Shown one piece after another: positions 23,329-33,294 of a DNA stretch of 64,000 bases. Every line of letters starts with the position of its first letter. The stretch's first letter is position 1. Below the pieces are notes generated by a model. The model made no database searches, was not told the DNA's origin, and saw only the letters and a program-made list of their open reading frames with translations. Both the position numbers and the translations under genes were made by a program. The stretch is from Adenanthera pavonina (lineage: Eukaryota; Streptophyta; Magnoliopsida; Fabales; Fabaceae): assembly GCA_026686845.1 (NCBI GenBank), contig JAIVEN010000004.1:24522827-24586826 (forward strand). The letters run 5' to 3'.

Positions 23329-24586
23329 CAAGGGTGTTGTACAAGAAATTCCAAGTGGTTTGCAAAAAGGAATTTTTGGTTGAAGTGAACACTTTGTGAA
23401 GTGAATCATAAAACCAATGGCTAATGGTCTTATTTTATGATGCTATAGGATCCAAAAGAGTGTTAGAAGATTAAGGAAAGATTTGAAAAGTTTAGAGACC
23501 ATTGGAAAACCCAAAGGTAGTTAACTCACCTATGTATTGTCATTGATGTTGCTTGGCTTGAATGATGTGTTTAATATTTAAAATGTTGTCTTGTGATGAT
23601 TTAACATGGTTGGTTGGATTGTTTGAATGGTAATATGATCCTGGATATGTCCAAATACAAAGGGAAGTGCTGCCCAAATTTTTATAAAATAGTTGTGCTA
23701 AAATGATTTGATTGCATGCATGATGTGTTTTTGGATGAATACTTGCAATATATATGATAATATGTGTGCATGATAGTGGTTGCTATTGAGATTCTTTGAA
23801 TCTCACCCCTTTCCAAATGTCTAACAAATTTTAGGTTCAAGTTATGGTAAGATTGCCCAAGAAAGGAAAGGCAAGGAGAAGCAAGTTAATGTTCAAGATA
23901 ATGATACTTAGATTAATATAATTATATGAGATATTATGTAAAATCTTATGGGACATGATCATGCTGTATTTTCATGTTAATATGTTCCTCCAGGTTTGTT
24001 ATGGAGTATTATGTAAGATAAAGGCAAGTTATGGCTATGCATATATATATTAGGATGTATTTTGGAAAGTTGGAAGAATGCAAGAGACCTTTCGAGCACT
24101 GTTGCGAATTCAAAGTTCATTATAGACCTTAATATTTTTAATATATGAGTGTATGTTTAAAAACTAGACATGTGTAGCTTTTCAGAGACATAAAGATCAC
24201 TCAGTTTGGAGTTGTGTATGATTAATGATGATTTTTCAAAGTTATGGTCAGAATCAGAAATTTTCTAAAATGACCATTGCTACAGTGAAAATTATATGAA
24301 TTTATTGTATAAATTGGTCAAGTATTTGCCATGTTCTATATTTTTCCCATGTATATAATCTTTTAAGGTATGTTTGGAGACTTGAATCATATTAATATGA
24401 TTTTTCTTAATTTAGTTATGAATTTTCAAAGTTTGTTGGGTGAAATGAAGTTAACCAAAAGAATAGTACCCCAAAATGAAATGAATTGATTTAAGTTGTT
24501 TTATAAAATCAATTCTATAATCATGCATTAATGGACTTAAACGGAGTCTAATACATGGAAAATGACTCTAATTATGAGGTGTGACA

Positions 24587-27060
24587 ATTCACATGTAAAA
24601 ATAAATATAAAAATAAGAGAATTTATGAAAATGAAATAAAAAATGAGAAATTGAAAGATAAAATAAGAAAAAAAAAATTATTTATTTACAAAGGTGAACT
24701 TGACTTACGATAAGAGTCTAGCGCCTACATATCAGATAATAGAGATCAAAGTCAATGTAGTTCAAGATATAAATGCTTGTTACTTGGTTGATATTTTTTA
24801 TTAAATTTTTTTTTGAATAGGGAAAGTTCAAAGAAAATAATTTATCTTTTCATAGACAAAATAATTTTCAAAATTGGTTGGTGTGTATTGATTTGTAAAA
24901 GATAATTTAATTTAAATTCCTTACTCTTATCATTTTTTTTAAAATCAAATAAGATGATAAAAAAAAGAGATAGTATATGTTTTTCTCTAATTTAGAATAT
25001 GTAATTAAAAAAATAAATGTTACCTTGGATATTTTACTTTCAACTTGAAAAAGAAAAAAGCTCAAGAACAATTTGATTTTTCTTTTTATTTCTGTATTTT
25101 TTTAAGTCAATTTTTAAACAAAATCAACCATCCCCTACGATGACTATATTACTCACAGCTTGCTGATTGGTACCTAAATGCCCACAGTATTACCACTCAA
25201 AACAGATAGGTTAAAAGGATAAAAGCTTGGAGGAAAATAAATAATTTTTGTTTAAATTGTTTTTTATTTTCTTAGTTTAAATTATAAAAATGAAAAAGGC
25301 AATTGAAATTTTTTTTTTACTTTAAATAGTATTCGAAAAAGGGAATTTAAGGTGGAATTGCTACATTAATTTTGATTTTTTTTTATCTTCCTAAATCAAC
25401 TTTACAATCAAATCAACTAGTGATGATTTTTTCATTCACAATTTACTAATTGATATCTAAATGCTCACAGTATTACCACTTAGAGCATAAAGGCACACAA
25501 GAAAAAGTTCAAAGTAGAGGGCCTTTATTGTAATTATTTATTTTTAATTTTAATACAGAAAAGGCCATTAATACCGAAAAATATTAAAAATTAAGACATA
25601 ACTCATATAGATATTATGATAACTCCCCACTCATGGTACCATTGACCGACACTCTATGTACGCAAGGAGATTTAATCCTTGCAGCAAACTCAAAAATAGA
25701 AAAGTTAATTTAAAATGAAAAGTGAAATTGACCACCCATTAATACTCAAAAGGTTCCGAGAGATGGATCATTAACTTAAACAATTCTAATTATCAACTCA
25801 AATATCCAATAGGGTAAGTATGGGAATACTGGCTCATTTTGGTAAATTATTTTAATGGACAAATGAAAAAGATAGTCACGGTCAGATTTTATTAAGTCAG
25901 AACCAATATTTGATCTCCTTTTGTTTTATTACCATTAAACCAATATTTGATCTCCAAATAACATATATGAACCTTAACACATATGGGACCATATAAATGG
26001 CTAGGATAAGATACAAAGTGAGAATCCCCAGAGCATTCACACTCAAACCAATTAATCAAATGTCTATTCCTTAAATATATTCTTTAGATCCATAGTTCAT
26101 TACTGATTATGTTGGCAAGGGACTTTTTTTTCTTAAAGGAATCCTAGAAAATGATTTGCCAAATGATTTGTAGCACGGCACCTTAATTCTAACTAAAAAC
26201 CGTGAAGCATATAAACACAAAAACTAAATGGGTGAAGATGAAGATGATACATATGGTGGTTTCTTTCCAACGTCCTCACTTGATTGGGGAGTTTTAATTC
26301 AAAGGGAACAATCATATAGATAAAGGATGCTTATATATTAAGACCATACCCATACAACTCAAAGTGTGACACAATGGTTATATATTTTTCCCTCTTCCTG
26401 AGTTACTACCATAAAGGCCTCCCTATTACTATTTGGAACTCTAAACATTGCACATATATATTCTTCAAAATAGATGTTCTCTTTTAAAATATCCCCACAA
26501 CCATTACAGGAGTCATATTTATAAACAGATCAGCAGTACCAAACAGACATCGACCAAGCAACAATTGAATTCTCAAAGCGTAAGGTAAAAGTTGGCTATG
26601 AAGGAAAAATCAGTTCAACATCATTCTAGCACGCCACGAGCCTGACTAGTGATAAAGGACGAAAATATTAATTCCTTTCTAAAAAAATGAAAAAAAAAAA
26701 TTTAAGCAAAAACCAATCGTGAAGCCAAAAAAAAAATCCCTCAGAACCAAAGCTTGATCCATAACAGCACAAGAGACCTATTCAAGTCTGTGAAAACCAC
26801 AGATTGTACCCACATGAGCAACAAAATTGGCAGTAAGAAAAATTAATATGGAGCAAAACTGGCCATCAAAGCCAGAATTTGATCCATAAGAGCAGAGGTC
26901 TATTAAAATCTAACAAAACTGAAACTAGAAACTGGTTGAAAGAAAAGTTGGTTATAGAGTTAAACATTTCAAACCTACTGCAGAGGAGAGCCCTCAACGG
27001 TGGTAGCACAGTGAATACTCCTCTCTCATGAGACCTTTTCCTTTAATGTTCTTAGCAGCC
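24587..27060. other. AT-rich region without a recognisable gene; remnants and a diverged duplication
   Basis: At 24690-24770 there is a phrase ('gacttacgataagagtctagcgcctacatatc ... gtcaatgtagttc' in spirit) of the kind found in plant gypsy-type LTRs, so this is probably another LTR remnant. Two diverged direct copies lie about 285 bp apart (25120-25195 and 25405-25490), sharing 'AAATCAAC', 'CTAAATGC.CACAGTATTACCACT' and the T-rich lead-in. A second weak direct pair ('gatccataa.agca.') is at about 26750 and 26878. No splice-supported exon or conserved protein is seen. Confidence 0.4.
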
Positions 27061-27500
27061 TTGCCTCCCTTTCACATTCAGCTTTCCTCCCTCTTCCCCC
27101 TCTTATTTTGCTCATTCTCGCTTCTTATTTCTGGTCTAGAATCGCGCGCCTTAGATTGAACAACCCATCGGTTAGAGTCAAAGCGAATCTTCCATTTTGT
27201 GCTACAGATTGTGGTCTTGGTTCCTAAAATTTCTGGACAGTATTTCTTTCTTGTGCAATAGCTTCCATGTATCACTGCTCCTCTGTCATTAATTTGCCTC
27301 TTGAGCCTTGAGCTTTTGGTTTGTCCTCTGTCTCTGCATCTCTGAGGCATGATAGCGAGGGGGAGGAGATCGGGTCAACTATCAGCTTCCTCTATTTTCT
27401 CTTCAATCGCCTTACCTCGTCCTTCGCTCGCTCTGCCACTCTGCTTCACGACACGGAAGAGGAAAGAGGCTAGGGTACTAGAGCGGAGGTATAGCTAAAT
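27060..27500 (-). other. GC-richer patch, possible 5' exon or gene relic (unidentified)
   Basis: Base composition rises sharply over about 440 bases compared with the AT-rich flanks. The minus strand holds a 90-codon frame from 27350 to 27078, starting MPQRCRDRGQTK, very rich in Arg/Lys/Ser. It is preceded by a purine-rich stretch (27360-27480) that could be a 5' leader. The protein matches nothing I recognise and has no obvious domain, so it may be a leader exon, a gene relic or chance. Confidence 0.2.
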
Positions 27501-28157
27501 CACGTCCGGTCCCTTACTCTTCTCTTTTTTTTATTATTAACAATGTTATTACCTTTTTTTATTATTATTAATAATATTTTTTTTGCCCTTCTCTATTTGT
27601 TTCACATGGGATAATTAAATTTTCAACACTTAAAAAAGTTTTTTTTTATTTTATTATTATTTTTTAACAAAAAGGAGATTCAATCAATCAAAAGTTTTTT
27701 TTTTGTTTTTAGGGTTTCTCTCTCTCTTTATTTTTATCTTTTTTTTTATCCTACAAGAAAAGAATTGGATTTGGATGAGAATCTTAAAGGAAAGGAATAT
27801 GATTTTTCTTCTCTTCTTTTTTTAGACTGAAAGATGGGATTTTTATTTTTGAAAATCCTAAATAAAAGGAAATTACTTTTTGTTTTGTTTTGTTTTTTTT
27901 AATTCCTAAAGAAAATGGGTTGGATTTGGATAAGAATCCTGTGACATCCGGGCGCTGATAAGGGCGGGGAGTGATCGTCAGTGCAAGAAAGGGGGTGTGA
28001 GATAAAAAGTGATAAGGCACGAACAAGGAGCGGCTCCTGGCAGGTTTCTAAGCGGGAGGGACATATGAATGAATCGAATGCATACCGGAACGAGAGGGAT
28101 CCAGAGGCTGTATAGGTATGGGACTATACGGTTAAGGATAGCTTAAAGAAATTGATA

Positions 28158-28283
28158 GATACTACCTACACCAACAAGGTGCACCTACCTTTTCAGTAGT
28201 CTATCCCTTAAGAACTCCTCAGTTAAGCGTGCTTAATTTGGAGCAATTATGGGATGGGTGACCTCCTGGGAAGGAGGTGTGTG
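28158..28283 (+). promoter_or_regulatory. 5S-rRNA-like pol III promoter in the left Cassandra LTR
   Basis: AGTTAAGCGTGCTT at 28221-28234 corresponds to the 5S A-box region. GGATGGGTGACCTCCTGGGA at about 28252-28271 corresponds to the intermediate element and C-box. The 5' half of the 5S gene is much diverged. This is part of the transposon, not a functional ribosomal RNA gene. Confidence 0.88.
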
Positions 28284-28652
28284 AGTGAGGACAAAGCACA
28301 TCGAAAGGACTTGTGTTAGTTTGTGGAGACAATCGTCAATCCCGAATAGCGGCCGGACGTTACAATTGGTATCAGAGCCCGGCCTCTCTAAGTACGGTAT
28401 AGTTTGAGGACGAACCACACGGAAGCTGGTGGGCATGTAACATCCGGGCGCTCATGAGGATGGAGAGTGATAGCCGGTGCAAGAAAGGGGTGTGAGATAA
28501 AAAGTGATAAGGCACGGACAAGAAGCGGCTCCTGGCAGACTTCTAAGCGAGAGAGGCATATGAATGAATCGAATGCATACCAGAACGAGAGGGACCCAGA
28601 GGCTGTATAGGTATGGGACTATACGGTTAAGGATAGCTTAAAGGAATTGATA

Positions 28653-28778
28653 GATACTACCTATACCAACAAAGTACACCTATCTTTTCGGTAGCCTATC
28701 CCTTAAGAACTCCTCCGTTAAGCGTGCTTGATCTGGAGCAATTATGGAATGGGTGACCTCCTGGGAAAGAGGCGTGTG
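28653..28778 (+). promoter_or_regulatory. 5S-rRNA-like pol III promoter in the right Cassandra LTR
   Basis: The same pieces as in the left LTR: GTTAAGCGTGCTTG at 28717-28730 and ATGGGTGACCTCCTGGGAA at about 28749-28767. The copy has diverged slightly (GGAATGGGTG instead of GGGATGGGTG). Confidence 0.85.
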
Positions 28779-30419
28779 AGTGACGACAAAGCACATCGAA
28801 AGGGCTTGTGTTGGTTTGTGGGGATAGTCATCAATCTCGAATAGCGCCCGAACGTTACAAATCCTAAAAGAAAGGAATAGGGTTTTTCTTTTTTTTTTTA
28901 AGACTAAAAGGTGGGATTTTTATTTTTGAAAATTCTAAAAGAAGGGAAATTATTTTTTATTTTTAAATTTTTAAATTTCTCAAGAAAAGGGATTGGATTT
29001 GGATAAGAATCCTAGAAAAATGGATAAGATTTTTCTTTTTTCTTTTTAAGGTTAAAAGGTAGGATTTTTATTTTTAAGAATTTTAAAAGAAAGGAAATTA
29101 ATTTTTTGTTGTTTTTTTGTTAAAGCATAAAGAAAAGGGATTAGATTTAGATAAGAATCCTAAAAGAAAAGAATAAGATTTTTCTTTTTAATGCTAAAAG
29201 GTAGGATTTTTATTTTTAAGAGTCCTAAAAGAAAGAAAATTAATTTTTTGTTGTTTTTTTTTAAATCCTAAAGAAAAGGGATTGGATTTGGATAAGAATC
29301 CTAAAAGAAAAGAATAATATTTTTTCTTTTTTCCTTTTAAGGCTAAAAGGTTGGATTTTTATTTTTAAGAATCCTAAAAGAAAGGAAATTAATTTTGTTG
29401 TTGTTGTTGTTTTTTTTTTGAAAGTCCTAAAGAAGAGAGATGGATTTGGAGAATGATTTTTTTGGATTTTTCTTTAATTTCAAAAAATGTGTATTCAAAT
29501 TAAAATTAAAAGGAAAATTGGCATCCTCTATTTTTCCTAATTTTTGTAAATAACCAGGCAAAATATGGTGTTCACAATGATAATCTGTGTTGATATTGAG
29601 TGTTTGGTAATGTATAGTTGTAAATGTGCTTATTCGAGGTTTCCATACTCTTTGAAGTCTTTAGGAAACATTGGAATTGTTGGTAAGTAGTTATCTTACA
29701 ACATGAGGTGTGGCTCCGATGGGTATTGATTGGAATAATTTCTAATGAGGTGGTTGTATGGTTTGAATTATATACTTGGTTGATACAACATGGTGACTTG
29801 GTCTTGCATCCTGTTTGTACATTGTAGTTGTTCCAATAGCCTACTAAGATGTCATGTGTGTTCAGACAGCTTGAGGTAACAGGTGTATAATTTATCTTTG
29901 TATCTTTTGAAATGTATGTTTGCACCATTTCATATTATGACATGCATGCTTACATGACTAGTAGGTTTTCTAACTTTACTCTGAATTATAATGAGAATGA
30001 TATTGGCATAGTTCCCATCGATATATATATACACACATGCATATATCTTTATGAACATTATGGATAGTGTTACATTGATGAATAGTATGTATCTCTTTGA
30101 CTTATTATGTATGATCGTATGGTATTCTAGCATGATAGAGCATGACATGTGTTTGCATGTTCCTATGCATTGGATATTGTCATTGGTTATATATTGTTAA
30201 GGCACAATGTTGTTGGGTTATAATGCTCTAAATACCACATGGTATGCTGATCCACTAAATAGCACACGAGACCCTGTGTTCAAGCTATGAGGCTTGTGAT
30301 ATCCCTTTCACTAAATAGTCATCTTTTGGTCGAGAAACTCAAATAACTGTAGATTAGGGATAAACCATATCTAAATAGCTATTAATTTAGGTGTTTTAGG
30401 GGAAGGAGAGCCATGATTC

Positions 30420-31924
30420 TACTGGGAATGCTGGCTTCCTAATAGGGGGTGAATTGGAAAATTTAAGATTTTTCTGCAAAAATACAAGTTCACAGTGAAA
30501 GCAAATGATAGCAGAGAAACAGAGTACAATGAAAATGAATATGAATGTGAGATAAGAGAAGAGAAAACTCATAAATTTATCCTGTTTGGTCCAATCCACT
30601 TGTTCTACGTACAGTGCTCAAGTCACCACTCAAAATTTTCATTATCAACAAGAATTGAATGAGCTCCTGTAATGTCTCAGTATAGTACATGTACTTTGTT
30701 CTAAGAACACGGAAAATTATCACTCAACACTTAAACAAGTGTTTCCCAATACCCTTTGTGATTTCCCTCACACAGAATCTTTCTTCCAGATGAAGAAAAT
30801 ATTTTACACAAAATAAATACGCTCTAGAATAGAGTAGATATTAAAGTTATAGCACAGTAAATGTAATGTGTGGATGAAAAAACTTTGTCTAATAAATTCA
30901 GCAGAGTTTTGGCAAAAACAGACTTAAATTCATTACCTACAACTTTAAATGAAATTTTATTTATATATTTGTGACTTAACTAGTCTAGCCATTAGAGACG
31001 TTAACCAATTGTTACTATATAAAACTAGTCATTCACCAACAGCATTTAATGCGTCTAACATACTAAAGTTCTAATTTTGTGGGTTCAAAAGACAAATTTT
31101 GTAGAGACAGAAAGTTAAGGACTTTAACATTGAACTTCAAAATTTGTCTGTTCAAATGTGACATTTGAATTTTGAGTTTGTCAAAGTTATCCCATGTTAG
31201 AACATACGAATTTTCATATTGAAAGTGTATTTGTTGAATTTGAATAGTTGTCTCTCATTTTCACAATGTACTCAAAATTCAAATTTCAAAGGCTGAAATT
31301 TGTCTATCAGAGGCATGTTCAATATGGCACAAAAGTTTTCCTCTGTGAAATTAGAATTTTGAACTATGAAGTCCATCTGTTAGAGGTATGCTCTAATGAG
31401 ACTCACAAGTTTTCATTTTGAAATTCCCACTTTGAAATTCAAAGTTCGTCTATCAGAGACAGTGATATTGATTTTACTTTGAATTTAACTAATATTCGAA
31501 TTTTGACTAAGTTTTACATGAATTTTATACTTTTTCACTAACAATGCTTAGGTCGAAATTCGAATTTTAGAATTGAAACTTATCTATCAGAGATAAAATC
31601 TCTGTAACTTCAAATTTCACTAAGTAAAGTTCAAATTTTGAACAAAATAAGCATGAGTCAATAACAAAATTTGTCTGTTAACCAATATTTCTTAATTCTA
31701 ATACAAGCTAACGTTTGATATCTTTGAAATAACTCATTAAAACATTGTGATAACTTAATTAAGTAAAGATCAAGGTTTTTTACCGAGTGTATCAAGTGAA
31801 AAATCCTAAAAAACTACATCTTGACTTATTCTTCATTGGATTTCTTCGCTTTAACCTTTCATACTCCTGTGATATTCTTCTTTTACTCCAGTTGTTTGGA
31901 ATCATCAAAACTTTTGATTCAATA
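30420..31924 (-). mobile_element. Solo LTR, SIRE-type copia, minus strand
   Basis: It is 1505 bp. Read on the plus strand it begins TACTGGGAATGCTGGCTTCC and ends AATCATCAAAACTTTTGATTCAATA, the inverted ends of the family. The final CA/TG bases are altered to TA on both ends. It is flanked by a perfect 5-bp target duplication, GATTC (30415-30419 and 31925-31929). It contains the AGACGAA-type and TTCGAA-type words and closely mirrors the solo LTR at 5130-6654. Confidence 0.88.
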
Positions 31925-31990
31925 GATTCAACCTTTAGTGAAGGGGCCTTTAGTCGAATCATGACTATTAGGAGAAAAGCTTGGTGGTGA

Positions 31991-32688
31991 CCTCAGAATT
32001 GGCTGTCATGGGTCATTGAAAGGGGACTACCTATTAATGTTATCTTATAATCAATGATAACTTGCCTATGGTTTTAGTCGTGTAATAATAGTAATTAGGC
32101 ATGCATATCATGTACATTACATTCACCATGAGTAATTGCATGTGAATATTGTTTTGGAACCTGTATTATTTTTATGGTAAAACCCTTGGTTACTAGGACA
32201 TGTCTCATCCTATGGCTAACAATTCCATCTGAAAGATTCAGCACTAGCAAAGACAAGGCTAAGGAGAATTAGCTCTCTTGGGAGTACAGTTGTTATAGAT
32301 GTCATCCTTGGGGTAGAGACCCTTTTATGGGCTTTTATGTACCTCAGAATTGGCCGTCATGGGTCATTGAAAGGGGACTACCTGTTGAGGTTACCTTATA
32401 ATCAATGGTAACTTGCCCATGGTTCCAGCCGTCTAATAATAGGAATTAGGCATGCATATCATATACATTACATTCACCATGAGTAATTGCATGTGAATAT
32501 TGTTTTGGAACTTGTATTGTTTTTATGGTAAAATCCTTGGTTACAAGGACATGTCTCACCCTATGGCTAACAATTCCATCTGAAAGATCTAGCACTAGCA
32601 AAGACAAGGCTAAGGAGAATTAGTTCTCTTGGGAGTACAATTGTTATAGATGTCGTCCTTGGGGTAGAGACCCTTTTATGGGCTTTTG
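31991..32688 (+). repeat. Tandem duplication, unit about 351 bp
   Basis: Two adjacent copies begin CCTCAGAATTGGC(T/C)GTCATGG, at 31991 and 32342. The units are nearly identical, with about 15 substitutions visible by eye. The unit is part of the outer Tekay-like LTR and covers the 'gttactaggacatgtctca' block. The second copy runs on into the rest of the LTR after 32688. Confidence 0.9.
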
Positions 32689-33294
32689 ACGTTTTTAGTA
32701 AAGTGTCAAGTGTAGTAAACATGTGATACCTTATGTAACTTAACTATGTACTTGTTATTTCTACTAAACTTGCATGGTGTGTAACTCTTTTATGTTTCCT
32801 TTAAATTTATGGATTAATGGTTATATTGGCTTTGGGTTTTGAAAGCATGTGTTTGATGTGTAGAAACTGTGTTTTGAGAAATGAGCATTAATGTCCAATC
32901 ACATGACCCATTAGTGTAAAGTGGGGTTCAAGGGGTTAAAACCTAGAAAAATGGTTTCTTTGGGTGGAACCTCTTTGAATAAGGTCTTTTGTAACACTGT
33001 ATCAAAACAAACTATAAAATCCACCTAAAATCATCAAAAAACAACCAAGAGGGCAAAATAGTGCAGGGGTCGCAGCCAGTTATAATGCCACTGTGGCCTC
33101 AGAGAGGCAGAATAGGTTGGCACCGTGGCCAAGCTTCTGATGCTATGCTGATACATATAAGCAAATTTATGGTTTTCTAACCAAACTTCCAATATGTACA
33201 GCTTCATGCTGTGACGTCCAATTGATCTGATTGCAACTCCTACAGGTCACTCTACTCTTAATTTAACCATAGACATCAATTTTACCTCAATATA

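Larger units (their letters stand above)
10013..24586 (+). mobile_element. LTR-B family LTR split by the copia element
   Basis: The outer parts (10013-11548 and 23334-24586) are the two halves of one LTR: it opens TGTCACACCC and closes GGTGTGACA, inverted termini of 8 bp. Near the left end is the 'aggagtcgccaccaaaattt' phrase that I recognise as common in plant gypsy-type LTRs. The two halves together align with the relatives at 1-2085 and 33295-36152. I did not find a matching target duplication (ATGAT on the left, ATTCA on the right), so the outer ends may be inexact. No coding capacity. The copia insertion at 11549-23333 is younger than this LTR. Confidence 0.55.
27940..28859 (+). mobile_element. 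Cassandra TRIM retrotransposon, complete
   Basis: A 920-bp element with two LTRs (27940-28364 and 28436-28859). Each starts TGTRACATCCGGGCGCT and ends ACGTTACA, and each carries a 5S-rRNA-like segment. A primer site, TGGTATCAGAGCCC (28367-28380), follows the left LTR, and a purine-rich stretch (about 28420-28435) precedes the right one. Perfect target duplication AATCC (27935-27939 and 28860-28864). It has no coding capacity, as expected of this nonautonomous family, which relies on other elements' enzymes and carries an RNA polymerase III type promoter. Confidence 0.95.
27750..29460. repeat. Minisatellite with 140-160-bp units
   Basis: The unit begins AAGAAAAGGGATTGGATTTG, then GATAAGAATCCTAAAAGAAA, a T-rich run, 'ggctaaaaggt.ggatttttattttt', and a second AAATCCTAAA. 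Unit starts are seen near 27754, 27909, 28982, 29130, 29271 and 29430, so about six units, with a Cassandra element inserted inside the second one. The spacing varies through poly-T length differences. Confidence 0.8.

Noticed and set aside
10008..24591. Target duplication for the LTR-B copy at 10013-24586
   Set aside because: The flanks read ATGAT and ATTCA, which do not match. I kept the element but not a duplication.
28158..28778. Two 5S ribosomal RNA genes
   Set aside because: The 5S-like blocks are in both LTRs of a complete element with a target duplication, their 5' halves are degraded, and this is the known Cassandra arrangement.
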